DNA of 64,000 nt from Kosmotoga arenicorallina S304 (GCF_001636545.1 NZ_JFHK01000002.1:1-64000), one strand, 5' to 3'. Numbered from the stretch's first letter, positions 17,650-26,350 are shown. Made by a program: numbers and translations. Notes: generated by a model from the sequence alone, not told the origin.

Positions 17650-17844
17650 TCAAGGATGGACATCATCTCCAAAATCATGCCCATTCCCATCATGACACCC
17701 GAAGATGCCTTTATGAAAGGCAAGCTTGAGAAATGACTTTTTCAGTTGATTGATTGTCCTTATAAGTGCTTCCGAAAGTTTCTTCACGAATATTTCTTTC
17801 TTCTTTTGGGCAGAGTTTTGCACTTTAATCGTGCAAAAATTCAC
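17650..17844 (-). CDS. Small ORF of uncertain reality (possible regulator remnant)
   Basis: A 64-codon frame with a GTG start inside the 347-bp gap between the sugar operon and the alcohol dehydrogenase. The middle, LSEALIRTINQLKKSFLKLAF, resembles the first helix of MarR-type regulators. The C-terminal part is rich in Gly, His and Asp and matches nothing known to me. No good ribosome site is visible. It may be a decayed regulator, a small protein or chance. It starts next to the inverted repeat at 17816-17838. Confidence 0.25.
   Translation of the reverse strand: MNFCTIKVQNSAQKKKEIFVKKLSEALIRTINQLKKSFLKLAFHKGIFGCHDGNGHDFGDDVHP
17816..17838. promoter_or_regulatory. Inverted repeat TTTTGCAC-7-GTGCAAAA
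   Basis: Perfect 8-bp arms with a 7-bp centre, about 100 bp upstream of the iron alcohol dehydrogenase. The size fits an operator for a dimeric regulator. No T run follows, so it is not a terminator. Confidence 0.5.
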
Positions 17845-17907
17845 ATTATGTTTTCATCTTCTTTTTTCTCCCGTAATTCATGAACTTAAAAAACATCTTA
17901 GAATTAT

Positions 17908-17923
17908 CGTGAAATAATTCACG
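17908..17923. promoter_or_regulatory. Palindrome CGTGAA-ATAA-TTCACG at the alcohol dehydrogenase start
   Basis: Perfect 6-bp arms with a 4-bp loop; the last base is the first G of the GGGAGGTG ribosome site. It could be an operator or an RNA hairpin that affects translation. Confidence 0.5.
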
Positions 17924-17936
17924 GGAGGTGAAAACC

Positions 17937-19148
17937 ATGTGGGAAAGTAAAGTTGACATCTACAATGTCTTTGAACTGAGAGGGAGGACCCTGTGTTATT
18001 TCGGTGTTGGAGCAATTAACAAAATCAAAGATATAGCAGAGGAATTAAAGAAAAAGGGCGTTAGTAAAGCCATAGTGATAACCGATGAGATCGCATATAC
18101 TGTTACAGGCGCAAAAGATGTTGTTGAAGAGGCTTTCAGGAATGCTGGAATTGAGTGGACAGTGTTCACCGATATAACCCCAAATCCCACAGTTGAACAG
18201 ATAGATATTGCAACAGACCTCGGAAAATCCTTTGGGGCAGAAGTAGTTGTTGGAATAGGTGGTGGAAGTCCAATTGATTCTGCAAAGAGTGTCGCGATAC
18301 TCCTTGAATATACGGATAAAGATGCCACAGAGCTCTATGAACAAAAATTTGTTCCCGAAAAGGCAAAGCCAATAATCGCAATCAACACCACCCATGGAAC
18401 GGGAACTGAAGTTGACAGGTTCGCTGTGGCATCTATACTCGAGAAAGATTACAAGCCGGCTCTTGCATATGACTGTATTTACCCGACATATGCGATAGAC
18501 GATCCTGCACTTATGAAAACACTTCCTTATAACCAGACAAAGTTCACAGCCATTGACGCAATAAATCACGTTACAGAAGCTGCAACCACGCTTGTGGCAA
18601 GCCCATATTCGATCCTTCTTGCTAAGGAGACTATCAGGCTAATTTCCAGATACTTACCACAGGCTCTTGCACATCCTGATGACCTTGTAGCAAGATATTA
18701 TCTTTTGTACGCTTCTGCAATTGCAGGCATTTCCTTTGATAACGGCTTGCTGCACTTCACACACGCTCTGGAGCATCCGTTAAGTGCACTAAAACCTGAT
18801 CTTGCTCATGGCCTTGGGCTTGCGATTCTTCTTCCTGCTGTTGTTAAGGCGATATATCCCGCAGTACCCGAAGTGCTTGCAGAGATATATGAACCCATAG
18901 TTCCCGGTCTCAAAGGCATACCGGGAGAAGCTGATAAAGTGGCAAAAGGTATTGAGAAGTGGCTGTTTGATTTGGGAATCACTGAAAAGCTTGTGGATGT
19001 AGGATTTTCTGAAAATGATATTCCCAAATTGGTAGAATTGGCATTAAATACACCTTCATTAGGATTATTACTTAGCCAGGCACCCATTAAAGCAACCGAG
19101 CAAACCATTGAAAAGATCTACAGAGAGTCTCTTAAACCCCTCGCATAA
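17937..19148 (+). CDS. Iron-containing alcohol dehydrogenase
   Basis: 403 residues of the group III (Fe-dependent) alcohol dehydrogenases, NAD(P)-linked. NAD-binding GGGSPIDSAK at 108-117. Metal ligands Asp207 and His211 (DAINH), His280 (ALEHP) and His291 (LAHGLG). ATG 17937 follows GGGAGGTG by 6 nt; a GTG at 17928 lies within that site. In Thermotoga an iron alcohol dehydrogenase of this type sits in the xylose gene cluster beside XylR, so this gene may belong to the same regulon, although it has its own promoter region and terminator. Probably reduces aldehydes in fermentation. Confidence 0.93.
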   Translation: MWESKVDIYNVFELRGRTLCYFGVGAINKIKDIAEELKKKGVSKAIVITDEIAYTVTGAKDVVEEAFRNAGIEWTVFTDITPNPTVEQIDIATDLGKSFGAEVVVGIGGGSPIDSAKSVAILLEYTDKDATELYEQKFVPEKAKPIIAINTTHGTGTEVDRFAVASILEKDYKPALAYDCIYPTYAIDDPALMKTLPYNQTKFTAIDAINHVTEAATTLVASPYSILLAKETIRLISRYLPQALAHPDDLVARYYLLYASAIAGISFDNGLLHFTHALEHPLSALKPDLAHGLGLAILLPAVVKAIYPAVPEVLAEIYEPIVPGLKGIPGEADKVAKGIEKWLFDLGITEKLVDVGFSENDIPKLVELALNTPSLGLLLSQAPIKATEQTIEKIYRESLKPLA

Positions 19149-19173
19149 GGCAGGCACCAAGCACTCCCCAAAA

Positions 19174-19196
19174 GGCCGGATAATCCCGGCCTTTTT
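19174..19196 (+). terminator. Terminator of the alcohol dehydrogenase gene
   Basis: GGCCGG, 6-nt loop, CCGGCC, then five T residues. Confidence 0.88.
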
Positions 19197-19296
19197 CATT
19201 TCACGAGGTTCTAAGACTATTGGCTTTTTCTTAAGAGTTCTTTCGTACTATATAGTGAGCAAATAAAGCAGGTTTTATATTTCTTACCTAAAAGAG

Positions 19297-19506
19297 CTAC
19301 AATTTTTTAAGACGTTTTTCCAGATCCAAGAGTTTCGCTTTTTTATTGGCGATATCTGCCTTTATGCGCAATTTTCTGCTCTTGTCATCACATACCTTCA
19401 ACTGCGCCTTTAGTTTCTTTATAAGTATCTTAATACCTTCTATTTCATTTTTGAGCAATTTTTTCTTCTGCTCATTAATCTTTTTAAAAGCTCTTCGTTG
19501 AAACAT
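19297..19506 (-). CDS. Small lysine-rich coiled-coil protein (hypothetical)
   Basis: A 69-residue frame from ATG 19506, almost wholly alpha-helical by composition: heptad-like runs of Leu and Ile among Lys, Glu and Arg, and no membrane segment. The end repeats KLLDLEKRLKKL. The frame can extend to ATG 19551. Upstream of 19506 is a G-rich stretch (GGGGGATCGGGGAAG) that is a poor ribosome site. The regular helical pattern supports a real gene, but no family is recognised. The rest of 19197-19835 holds no other convincing gene. Confidence 0.45.
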   Translation of the reverse strand: MFQRRAFKKINEQKKKLLKNEIEGIKILIKKLKAQLKVCDDKSRKLRIKADIANKKAKLLDLEKRLKKL

Positions 19507-19765
19507 ACTTCCCCGATCCCCCTTTGTTTCTAAATTTCCTTTTTCCCTCATTTTAAGTTATGTATAAAAATCTCGAACTTCGATCACACATTTACATTTG
19601 AATTCTATCATATTAAATACTTGTTACATATCCCATAAATAAACACTGGAGCAATCATTTGTGATACCAATTTATGTAAAAGGTAAGGAATTATCAGAAG
19701 GAAAATATTGGTTAATAAAAGAAAAGAGGATATTTTGGTGACTTTGAAGCATGATTTCCTGATTA

Positions 19766-19806
19766 ACAAAAAACAAACCCGCTCCCACAATTTGTTACTG
19801 GAGCGG
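19766..19806 (-). terminator. Terminator of tRNA-Pro
   Basis: On the minus strand: CCGCTCC, a 14-nt loop, GGAGCGG, then a T-rich tail (GTTTGTTTTTT). Lies about 30 nt beyond the CCA end of tRNA-Pro. Confidence 0.65.
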
Positions 19807-19835
19807 ATTATAAAAGTATTCAGTGGCTATGCAGA

Positions 19836-19911
19836 TGGTCAGGGGACGGGGACTTGAACCCCGGGCCTCTGGTTCCCGAAACCAGCGTTCTACCGACTGA
19901 ACTATCCCCTG
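19836..19911 (-). tRNA. tRNA-Pro (anticodon CGG)
   Basis: 76 nt with an encoded CCA end. The acceptor stem CAGGGGA / TCCCCTG has the C1-G72 pair and A73 typical of bacterial proline tRNAs. The anticodon arm is CTGGT-TTCGGGA-ACCAG, giving CGG at 34-36. T arm CGGGG-TTCAAGT-CCCCG. Confidence 0.96.
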
Positions 19912-19945
19912 GCTGGAAAAATTCTATCACAGGATGAATGGGTTT

Positions 19946-21019
19946 TCAACTCTCCACGCTTTCAATAAAGGCACTTCCAAGAACGACATCGCCAACGTAG
20001 AAAACAGCAAGTTGCCCGGGGGTTATTGCAGACACAGGATTGTCAAATTCAACTGTAAGCCTATCCTTTTCACTATATACAGACGCCTTTTCCGGTTTCA
20101 TGGTGCTTCTTATCATGCACTGGCAACGAAGTTCACCATCTTTGATATCTATTAGCCAGTTTGGCTGCGCTGCTGTAAAACGCTTTTTCAATGTTTTTTC
20201 GTAAGGTCCTACAATAATGCGGTTGTTAATGGTATCAATGTCAATCACATATAACTTTTCCTTTGAAGAAATCCCCAAACCTCTTCGCTGTCCTATCGTG
20301 TAAAAGGCAAGTCCGTGATGCTTCCCCAGAATATTCCCGGCAATATCTACGATATCTCCATCAGGCAGTTTAATTCCTTCAGAACTCAAAAACCTGCGGT
20401 AATCGTTGTCTGGTATGAAACAAAGTTCCTGGCTTTCTCTCTTTTGATGTACTGGCAGGCCAAGAGATTTTGCTTTTTCCCTTATTTCCTCTTTTGTAAG
20501 CTCGCCAACAGGGAAGAATATCTTGCTCAGTTTTTCCTTTTTGATCATTGAAAGGAAGTACGCCTGGTCTTTATGGCTCGCTTTTCCCTTTGCCAAAGAA
20601 ATTCCGTAATGAGGATGTTCTATTATTCTTGCATAATGTCCGCTGGCAAAGAGCTCCATACCATCTTCCAGCGCTTTTTCCATCAAAGCACCGAATTTTA
20701 TGTAATCATTGCATAGAACACACGGGTTGGGGGTTCTACCTTTTTTGTATTCTGAAGTGAAATAGTCTATTATACGCGCCCGGAATATTTCGTCGAGCCT
20801 TATTATTTTGAGCTCTATACCCAGAATCTTTGCAGTCCTGAATGCATCGAAGGTATCAGAGGGGCTGCAACATACTTTTTTTGTTTCAGGAACTATTTCA
20901 AAAAGGCTATCAGGAAGGTTTTTCATGTGATAACCTACGACTTCGTGGCCCATTTCAATTAATAGAGCAGCTGCAACAGCGCTATCGACACCACCGCTCA
21001 TGGCTACGCCTATTTTCAT
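19946..21019 (-). CDS. mnmA: tRNA-specific 2-thiouridylase MnmA
   Basis: 357 residues. Adenylates and thiolates U34 of Lys, Glu and Gln tRNAs. The PP-loop SGGVDSA at 8-14 binds ATP, Cys100 (NPCVLC) is the nucleophile and Cys200 (ELCFIPD) is the persulfide-carrying cysteine. The C-terminal beta-barrel domain ends normally. It is transcribed toward tRNA-Pro, whose gene lies 34 nt downstream on the same strand. Start ATG agrees with family length. Confidence 0.96.
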   Translation of the reverse strand: MKIGVAMSGGVDSAVAAALLIEMGHEVVGYHMKNLPDSLFEIVPETKKVCCSPSDTFDAFRTAKILGIELKIIRLDEIFRARIIDYFTSEYKKGRTPNPCVLCNDYIKFGALMEKALEDGMELFASGHYARIIEHPHYGISLAKGKASHKDQAYFLSMIKKEKLSKIFFPVGELTKEEIREKAKSLGLPVHQKRESQELCFIPDNDYRRFLSSEGIKLPDGDIVDIAGNILGKHHGLAFYTIGQRRGLGISSKEKLYVIDIDTINNRIIVGPYEKTLKKRFTAAQPNWLIDIKDGELRCQCMIRSTMKPEKASVYSEKDRLTVEFDNPVSAITPGQLAVFYVGDVVLGSAFIESVES

Positions 21020-21107
21020 TTTCTCACTTCCAATCGAAAATTATGCTATCATAACTGGTTTTGTTTGAATTGAACTATTTCTCATTTCTGTTACATCGTA
21101 TCACTGC

Positions 21108-21138
21108 TTGTCAGGATTTGTGTTTCAAATAGTATAAT
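21108..21138 (+). promoter_or_regulatory. Promoter of the secreted-protein / amino-acid transport operon
   Basis: TTGTCA (21108-21113) and TATAAT (21133-21138) with a 19-bp spacer, 20 bp upstream of the first start codon. Confidence 0.5.
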
Positions 21139-21158
21139 CTTAATTAGGAGGCGGTTTT

Positions 21159-21848
21159 ATGAAGAGAATTTTCATCATCGCTTTTCTCCTTTTTACGATT
21201 ATTGCTATTGCACGAACTGAGTTTAGTGTGGTTGGTTTTTACAGCCCTTATGAAATAAGCTACTCCGGTTGGAGCTCATTCATAAGTTTCAATGATGATC
21301 AGTACAGGTCTTACGATTTCACTGTAAACGAACCCCCACTTCAATTGAGTGCTACACATTCTCTGGCACTGGGGGTCTCAAGCAGAACAGGTATGCTTGC
21401 CATGTCGTACTGGATTGATATGGCAATGCTTTTGGGAGGCGGAAGAAACGAGTTCAGGTTCGGGACGATCAGGAGGAATTTTGAAAGCGGTTATGCTTTC
21501 AGAGTGCTTACTTACAATTATCAAAATACCCTTGCAGACCCTTTGAGCTCTTATCCTTACTACATAACTTTCAACGACAAGATATTCGATCCCACCGAAA
21601 CAGAAGTAAGCTTCTTTCACCGCATTTACAGTTTCCGTTCAGGTTTTTACTCCACGTTTTTTCTGAGGAATTTCTGGCTGTCTTTTGCATATTATCCGGG
21701 GCTTTTCAATTTCGTTGTTGAGGCTGCAGGTGTAAAGGTTTCGGACAATAACCATTCAGTATTTTTCCCCTTTGAACCTGATGGCAATTACAATTTCTTG
21801 AATGATGAGTTCTCAATCAGTCTGGGATTTAACTTCAGTATATTCTAA
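21159..21848 (+). CDS. Secreted beta-rich protein, possible outer-membrane (toga) barrel
   Basis: 229 residues, no family recognised. An N-terminal signal peptide of about 18 residues (MKRIFIIAFLLFTIIAIA) precedes a mature protein rich in Phe, Tyr, Ser and Asn with alternating polar and hydrophobic residues. It ends FSISLGFNFSIF, a last strand closing on Phe, the classic signal of outer-membrane beta-barrels. Good TAGGAGG site. The amino-acid binding-protein gene starts 23 nt after the stop, so it may help substrate reach the transporter. The function is inferred from composition and context only. Confidence 0.65.
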   Translation: MKRIFIIAFLLFTIIAIARTEFSVVGFYSPYEISYSGWSSFISFNDDQYRSYDFTVNEPPLQLSATHSLALGVSSRTGMLAMSYWIDMAMLLGGGRNEFRFGTIRRNFESGYAFRVLTYNYQNTLADPLSSYPYYITFNDKIFDPTETEVSFFHRIYSFRSGFYSTFFLRNFWLSFAYYPGLFNFVVEAAGVKVSDNNHSVFFPFEPDGNYNFLNDEFSISLGFNFSIF

Positions 21849-21871
21849 CACCATAACTTGGGGGTGAGGTA

Positions 21872-22591
21872 ATGAAGAAAGGTTTTCTCGTGGTTATTTT
21901 GATCCTTCTCGCTGTCTTCGCCATTGGAAAGACTTACATGGTTGGAACCAGTGCGGATTTTCCGCCTTTTGAGTATGTTGAAGACGGCAAGTATGTCGGT
22001 TTTGATATGGATTTGATCAGAGCCATCGCCGACGAAATGGGATTCAAAGTTGTGATTGTTGACATGGCTTTCGATTCGCTCATTGCCGCATTGGCATCGG
22101 GAAATCTCGATATTGTTATAGCCGGGATGACAATCACGGAGGAAAGGGAGCAGGTTGTCGATTTCTCAACACCTTACTGGGTGGCAGACCAGAGTGTTGT
22201 TGTAAGCGAGGGTTCCGGTTTAAGCATTACCGTTTTATTCGGCGATCACGATATTGGCGTTCAAACAGGCACAACAGGAGACCTTTGGGTTGAGGAAAAT
22301 CTTGTAAACACAAAGATACTCACCGGTCAGTTCAAAAGATACGAAACTTTCGTGCTTGCCATGACTGACCTGGTCAATGGAAATGTTGATGCGATTGTCC
22401 TCGATTCTCCCGTCGCGGAGATGTATGCCAAGAGCAGGCCTGTTGAAATTGTTGGCATTATCAAAACAGGTGAAGAATACGGTATAGCTGTTCAGGAAGG
22501 AAACAAGGAGCTTCTTAACCTGATCAATGAAGGTATAAAGAGGCTGCAGGAATCCGGAAAGATCGAAGAGATTATTTCAAAATATTTCTAG
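21872..22591 (+). CDS. Polar amino-acid ABC transporter substrate-binding protein
   Basis: 239 residues, family 3 solute-binding protein. Signal peptide about residues 1-19 without lipobox Cys. The mature start TYMVGTSADFPPFEYVEDGKY and the segment VGFDMDLIRAIADEMG are diagnostic, followed by GNLDIVIAGMTITEERE and the arginine that contacts the amino-acid carboxylate. It begins an ABC set with two permeases and one ATPase, and histidine ammonia-lyase follows, hinting at histidine as a ligand. Confidence 0.92.
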   Translation: MKKGFLVVILILLAVFAIGKTYMVGTSADFPPFEYVEDGKYVGFDMDLIRAIADEMGFKVVIVDMAFDSLIAALASGNLDIVIAGMTITEEREQVVDFSTPYWVADQSVVVSEGSGLSITVLFGDHDIGVQTGTTGDLWVEENLVNTKILTGQFKRYETFVLAMTDLVNGNVDAIVLDSPVAEMYAKSRPVEIVGIIKTGEEYGIAVQEGNKELLNLINEGIKRLQESGKIEEIISKYF

Positions 22592-22614
22592 TTATCTGAA
22601 AGGAAGGGATAATC

Positions 22615-23292
22615 ATCGACAAGCTATCTTTAATATTCAATTCCTTTCCAACTTTACTCGAAGGAACATGGGTAACGTTGAAGATAACGTTCCTATCATT
22701 GGGGTTGGGGCTGGTAATTGCCCTGCCCCTTTCCTTTGGGCAGGTATATGGCGGAAAGGGATTTAAAGCCTTTGTGGTTGTTTATGAGAGGATTTTCAGG
22801 AGTATTCCGGAACTGGTAATATTGTTCCTCATTTTTTACGGATTTCCGCGCGCGGGTATAAGGTTCTCGCCCTTTACCGCTGTAATTTTGGGCCTTGGGA
22901 TAAGAAGCGCAGCGTATCAATCCCAGATATTCAGGGGAGCCATACAATCCATAAGCGCTACTCAAATGAGGGCTGCCCGCTCCCTTGGAATGACTAAATT
23001 TCAGGGATTTAGACATGTGGTTTTACCACAGGCTTTTAGAGTTGCTCTCCCACCCTGGGCAAATGAGTTCACCATAGTTTTGAAAGATTCCTCTCTTGCA
23101 TATGCCCTGGGAGTTACAGAATTGTTGAGGCAGGGTGGATATATAATCTCAACCAGTTATGAACCAATGCTCATTTATTTGACAATTGCTGCTATCTATT
23201 TCATTATTACCTTTGCGGTGAACAGAAGCTTAAAAAAACTCGAAGAAGCTCTTGCTATCCCGGGTTTTGAGATAAAGGAGAGTATAAGATGA
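22615..23292 (+). CDS. Polar amino-acid ABC transporter permease, ATC or ATA start likely
   Basis: 225 residues if translation starts at ATC 22615. The region before the first TTG (22678) reads [20 protein letters not shown], which is the conserved N-terminus of HisM/GlnP-type permeases, and AGGAAGG at 22601-22607 is well placed for it. No ATG, GTG or TTG is in frame there, only ATA 22609, ATC 22612 and ATC 22615. A TTG start at 22678 would drop 21 conserved residues. The EAA loop ([20 protein letters not shown]) is intact. The stop overlaps the ATPase start by 4 nt. Confidence 0.8.
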   Translation: MDKLSLIFNSFPTLLEGTWVTLKITFLSLGLGLVIALPLSFGQVYGGKGFKAFVVVYERIFRSIPELVILFLIFYGFPRAGIRFSPFTAVILGLGIRSAAYQSQIFRGAIQSISATQMRAARSLGMTKFQGFRHVVLPQAFRVALPPWANEFTIVLKDSSLAYALGVTELLRQGGYIISTSYEPMLIYLTIAAIYFIITFAVNRSLKKLEEALAIPGFEIKESIR

Positions 23293-24044
23293 AAAACAAT
23301 CCTTTGTTGAGAATTATAAACTTAAAGAAGCGCTTTGGCGATAAGGAAGTTTTAAAAGGTGTAAGCTTTGAGGTAATGGAAGGCGAAACAAAAGTAATTA
23401 TAGGTCCAAGCGGAACCGGAAAAAGCACCCTTTTGGCTTGCATTAATCAGCTCGTAAATCCAGATGATGGCGAAATATGGTTGAAGGACGAACTCATAAC
23501 GCAGGCAAAAGACATTAATAAAATCCGTCAAAGAATAGGGTTTGTTTTTCAGGATTTTGGTCTTTTTAACCATCTTACCGCCCTTAGAAATGTTATGATA
23601 GGGCTTACCAAAGTTAAGAAAATGGATAAAGATTTGGCAAGAGAAAAAGCACTTGAACAATTGAGGAAAGTCGGGCTTGAACGTGAAGCGAATCTCTATC
23701 CAGCACAGCTGTCGGGTGGCCAAAAGCAAAGGGTTGGCATTGCCAGGGCTCTAGCAATGGAACCTGAGATTATTCTCTTTGACGAGCCGACATCAGCCCT
23801 CGATCCTGAATTGATCGGAGAGGTGCTCCGTGTGATGAAAGATCTTGCGGAAAGCGGCATGACCATGCTGGTGGTTACTCACGAGATGGGTTTCGCGAGA
23901 TCTGTTTCTGACGAGATTATCTTCATGGAAAATGGCTATATAGTGGAACAGGGTTCACCTGAGAAGCTGTTCAAGAACCCTGAAAATGAAAGAACGAGGC
24001 AATTTTTGAACAAATTATCCGAGCTATATGGCGAGGGCGATTGA
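23289..24044 (+). CDS. Polar amino-acid ABC transporter ATPase
   Basis: 251 residues of the GlnQ/HisP type. Walker [10 protein letters not shown] near residue 38, Q-loop [13 protein letters not shown], signature LSGGQKQR, Walker [15 protein letters not shown] and the switch His in VVTHEMGF. Hydrolyses ATP for the two flanking permeases. Its ATG overlaps the preceding stop (ATGA) and the next permease begins about 1 nt after its own stop. Confidence 0.95.
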   Translation: MKNNPLLRIINLKKRFGDKEVLKGVSFEVMEGETKVIIGPSGTGKSTLLACINQLVNPDDGEIWLKDELITQAKDINKIRQRIGFVFQDFGLFNHLTALRNVMIGLTKVKKMDKDLAREKALEQLRKVGLEREANLYPAQLSGGQKQRVGIARALAMEPEIILFDEPTSALDPELIGEVLRVMKDLAESGMTMLVVTHEMGFARSVSDEIIFMENGYIVEQGSPEKLFKNPENERTRQFLNKLSELYGEGD

Positions 24045-24045
24045 G

Positions 24046-24726
24046 ATGCTTATAATGGATAGGATTATAAACATTATCGAGAAATACTGGCCAGTTCTTT
24101 TGAAAGGGCTCGGAATAACCATGGAAATGACTTTGATTTCAGTTCTGGGAGGATTTGCTCTTGGTATTGTGTTAGCCCTTTCGAGAACATACGGCAATAA
24201 ATTTCTGAAGATAATCTCAACGGGATTTATTGAGATAATAAGGGGAACCCCTTTGCTTGTTCAATTATTCATTTTGTATTTCGGTCTCCCACCTTATGGG
24301 TTGAAGCCTACCCCTTTTACCGCTGCCATTATCGGTTTTATAATCAACAGCGGGGCTTACCAGGCAGAGTATTTGAGAGGCTCGATTCTTTCGATTGGCA
24401 GGAACCAGATGACAGCGGCAAGGTCGCTTGGAATGACGAGAAAGCAGGCTATTATTCATATAATAATGCCACAAGCGCTTAGGCGGGTTATACCTGCCTG
24501 GAGCAATGAGTTTATCTATCTCCTGAAGTATACGTCCCTGGCTTACATAGTCGGCGCGCCCGAGCTTATGGCGCAGGCGAAGTTCATAGCGAGCAGGAAT
24601 TTCCAGTTTTTTGAAGTGTACCTTGTTGTCGCGGTGATATATCTTATAGTGGTATTATTCTTCACGTGGCTTTTTGGCTTGCTGGAAAAGAAAGTAAAGA
24701 TTCCCGGCCTTGAATGGGTTAGATAA
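24046..24726 (+). CDS. Second polar amino-acid ABC transporter permease
   Basis: 226 residues, His/Glu/Gln/Arg permease family. After a short amphipathic start it has the segment YWPVLLKGLGITMEMTLISV, helices and the EAA loop ARSLGMTRKQAIIHIIMPQA. It is related to, but clearly different from, the permease at 22615, so the pore is probably a heterodimer as in HisQM. ATG 24046 follows the GAGGGCG region; ATG 24028 (inside the ATPase gene) and 24055 are alternatives. Histidine ammonia-lyase follows directly. Confidence 0.92.
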   Translation: MLIMDRIINIIEKYWPVLLKGLGITMEMTLISVLGGFALGIVLALSRTYGNKFLKIISTGFIEIIRGTPLLVQLFILYFGLPPYGLKPTPFTAAIIGFIINSGAYQAEYLRGSILSIGRNQMTAARSLGMTRKQAIIHIIMPQALRRVIPAWSNEFIYLLKYTSLAYIVGAPELMAQAKFIASRNFQFFEVYLVVAVIYLIVVLFFTWLFGLLEKKVKIPGLEWVR

Positions 24727-24748
24727 TTCAACAATCGGAGGTGGCATA

Positions 24749-26233
24749 GTGGTTCTCAACGGGAATTCCCTGACAATAGAAGGCGTCTATAATGTTGCAT
24801 TCAAAGGAGAAAAAGTCGAAATATCCCCGGAAACCCTCATTCTTCTGCGCGAAAGTCGAAAAGAACTTGAAAAACACCAGCTTACAAAGACTATATACGG
24901 TGTGAATACGGGATTTGGAATACTCGCAAACAAGAAGGTAAGTCCCGAAAAAATCGAAGAGTTGCAATTCAATATAGTCCGTTCTCACGCAGCAGGCGTG
25001 GGTGATCCTCTGGCACCTGAACTGGTGAAGGCTATTATGGTTATCAGGGCAAATTCCCTTTGCAAAGGTTATTCAGGTGTTAGACCCGTTGTTGTAGAAA
25101 GAATAGTCGATTTTCTCAATCATGATATTATTCCTGTTGTTCCAGAACAGGGTTCTGTTGGTGCCAGTGGTGATCTTTCCCCGTTGGCGCATATTGCCCT
25201 GGCGCTGATAGGTGAAGGTATGGTTTTTTACAACAGCAAAAAGCTCCCAACCATGGAAGTTCTGCGCGAACTCGATATATCACCACTTACATTGGCTTCA
25301 AAAGAAGGGCTAAGCCTGTTAAACGGCACTGCGTTTATGGCTGGAGTTGGAAGCTGTGCGGTTCATATTTCTGAAAAGCTCTTCGATGAGGCTCTCACGG
25401 TGGCTGCAATGTCTGTTGATGCCCTTAAAGGTAGTACATCTCCCTTTGATCCCAGAGTGCATAAAGCTCGGCCACACAAAGGACAAATTCACGTCGCGGA
25501 AAGGCTCCTGGAGAACCTCAATGGCAGCGAAATAAGGCGCGCTCACCTTGATTGTGACAGGGTTCAAGATCCCTATACCCTCAGAACCATACCGCAGGTA
25601 TACGGGGCGGTTTATGATACCATACAGTATGTAAAGAAAGTGTTTGAAACTGAAATAAATTCTGCAACGGATAATCCGTTGATCTTTGAAAATGGCGATG
25701 CGATTTCCGGAGGCAATTTCCACGGAGAACCGATAGCATTGGCTATGGACTTTCTGTCTATCGCCCTTACGGATATGGCAAACATGATCGAACGCAGGAT
25801 AGATAGGCTTGTAAACCCCAAGCTCAACGATTTGCCACCTTTCCTCACAAATGGTGAAGGCGGCTTGAATTCCGGTTATATGCTGTGGCAATATACCGCC
25901 GCTGCACTCGCATCAGAAAACAAAACGCTGGCTCATCCGGCAAGCGCAGACAGTATCCCCACCTCTGGTTTTCAGGAAGATCATGTGAGCATGGGTGCCT
26001 GGGGAGCTAGAAAACTATGGAAAATAGTAGACAACTGGAGTCAGATTATTTCTATTGAAGCTCTTCTGGCTTATCGGGCTATGTGTTTCAGAAAGCCGTT
26101 GAAATCGGGGAAAAGGATCGAAGAATTGTTTTCAAAGTTTCAGGAAATCCTAACGGATCATGATAAAGATAGGTACTTTGGTGAAGAATTCAAAGCAGCA
26201 CTTTCGCTGCTGAAAAAAAGAGCTGGCCTATAA
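24749..26233 (+). CDS. hutH: Histidine ammonia-lyase
   Basis: 494 residues, deaminating L-histidine to urocanate. The Ala139-Ser140-Gly141 triplet in GSVGASGDLSPLAH forms the MIO cofactor. Tyr50 (TIYGVNTGFG) and His80 (RSHAAGVG) are the active-site and specificity residues of histidine lyases. GTG 24749 lies 5 nt after CGGAGGTG; an upstream TTG frame from 24710 reads through that site. It is the last gene of the amino-acid transport operon. No hutU, hutI or hutG is nearby, so urocanate may be an end product or handled elsewhere. Confidence 0.93.
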   Translation: MVLNGNSLTIEGVYNVAFKGEKVEISPETLILLRESRKELEKHQLTKTIYGVNTGFGILANKKVSPEKIEELQFNIVRSHAAGVGDPLAPELVKAIMVIRANSLCKGYSGVRPVVVERIVDFLNHDIIPVVPEQGSVGASGDLSPLAHIALALIGEGMVFYNSKKLPTMEVLRELDISPLTLASKEGLSLLNGTAFMAGVGSCAVHISEKLFDEALTVAAMSVDALKGSTSPFDPRVHKARPHKGQIHVAERLLENLNGSEIRRAHLDCDRVQDPYTLRTIPQVYGAVYDTIQYVKKVFETEINSATDNPLIFENGDAISGGNFHGEPIALAMDFLSIALTDMANMIERRIDRLVNPKLNDLPPFLTNGEGGLNSGYMLWQYTAAALASENKTLAHPASADSIPTSGFQEDHVSMGAWGARKLWKIVDNWSQIISIEALLAYRAMCFRKPLKSGKRIEELFSKFQEILTDHDKDRYFGEEFKAALSLLKKRAGL

Positions 26234-26261
26234 TAAAAAAACTGGGAGGAGTTCTCCCAGT
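26234..26261 (-). terminator. Terminator of tRNA-Leu
   Basis: On the minus strand: ACTGGGAG, 5-nt loop, CTCCCAGT, then seven T residues. It begins 1 nt past the tRNA CCA end. The plus strand lacks a T run, so hutH may not be terminated here. Confidence 0.85.
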
Positions 26262-26262
26262 C

Positions 26263-26350
26263 TGGTGCCGGAGGCGGGACTTGAACCCGCACAGGCATAA
26301 TGCCCACATGATCCTGAGTCATGCGCGTCTGCCAATTCCGCCACCCCGGC
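26263..26350 (-). tRNA. tRNA-Leu (anticodon CAG)
   Basis: 88 nt, class II tRNA with a long variable arm and an encoded CCA. Acceptor GCCGGGG pairs with CTCCGGC. Anticodon arm CATGA-CTCAGGA-TCATG gives CAG. T arm GCGGG-TTCAAGT-CCCGC. Confidence 0.95.

Noticed and set aside
19608-19790. A 60-codon minus-strand frame
   Set aside because: No ribosome site, and it overlaps the tRNA-Pro terminator; the composition is like non-coding A+T-rich DNA.
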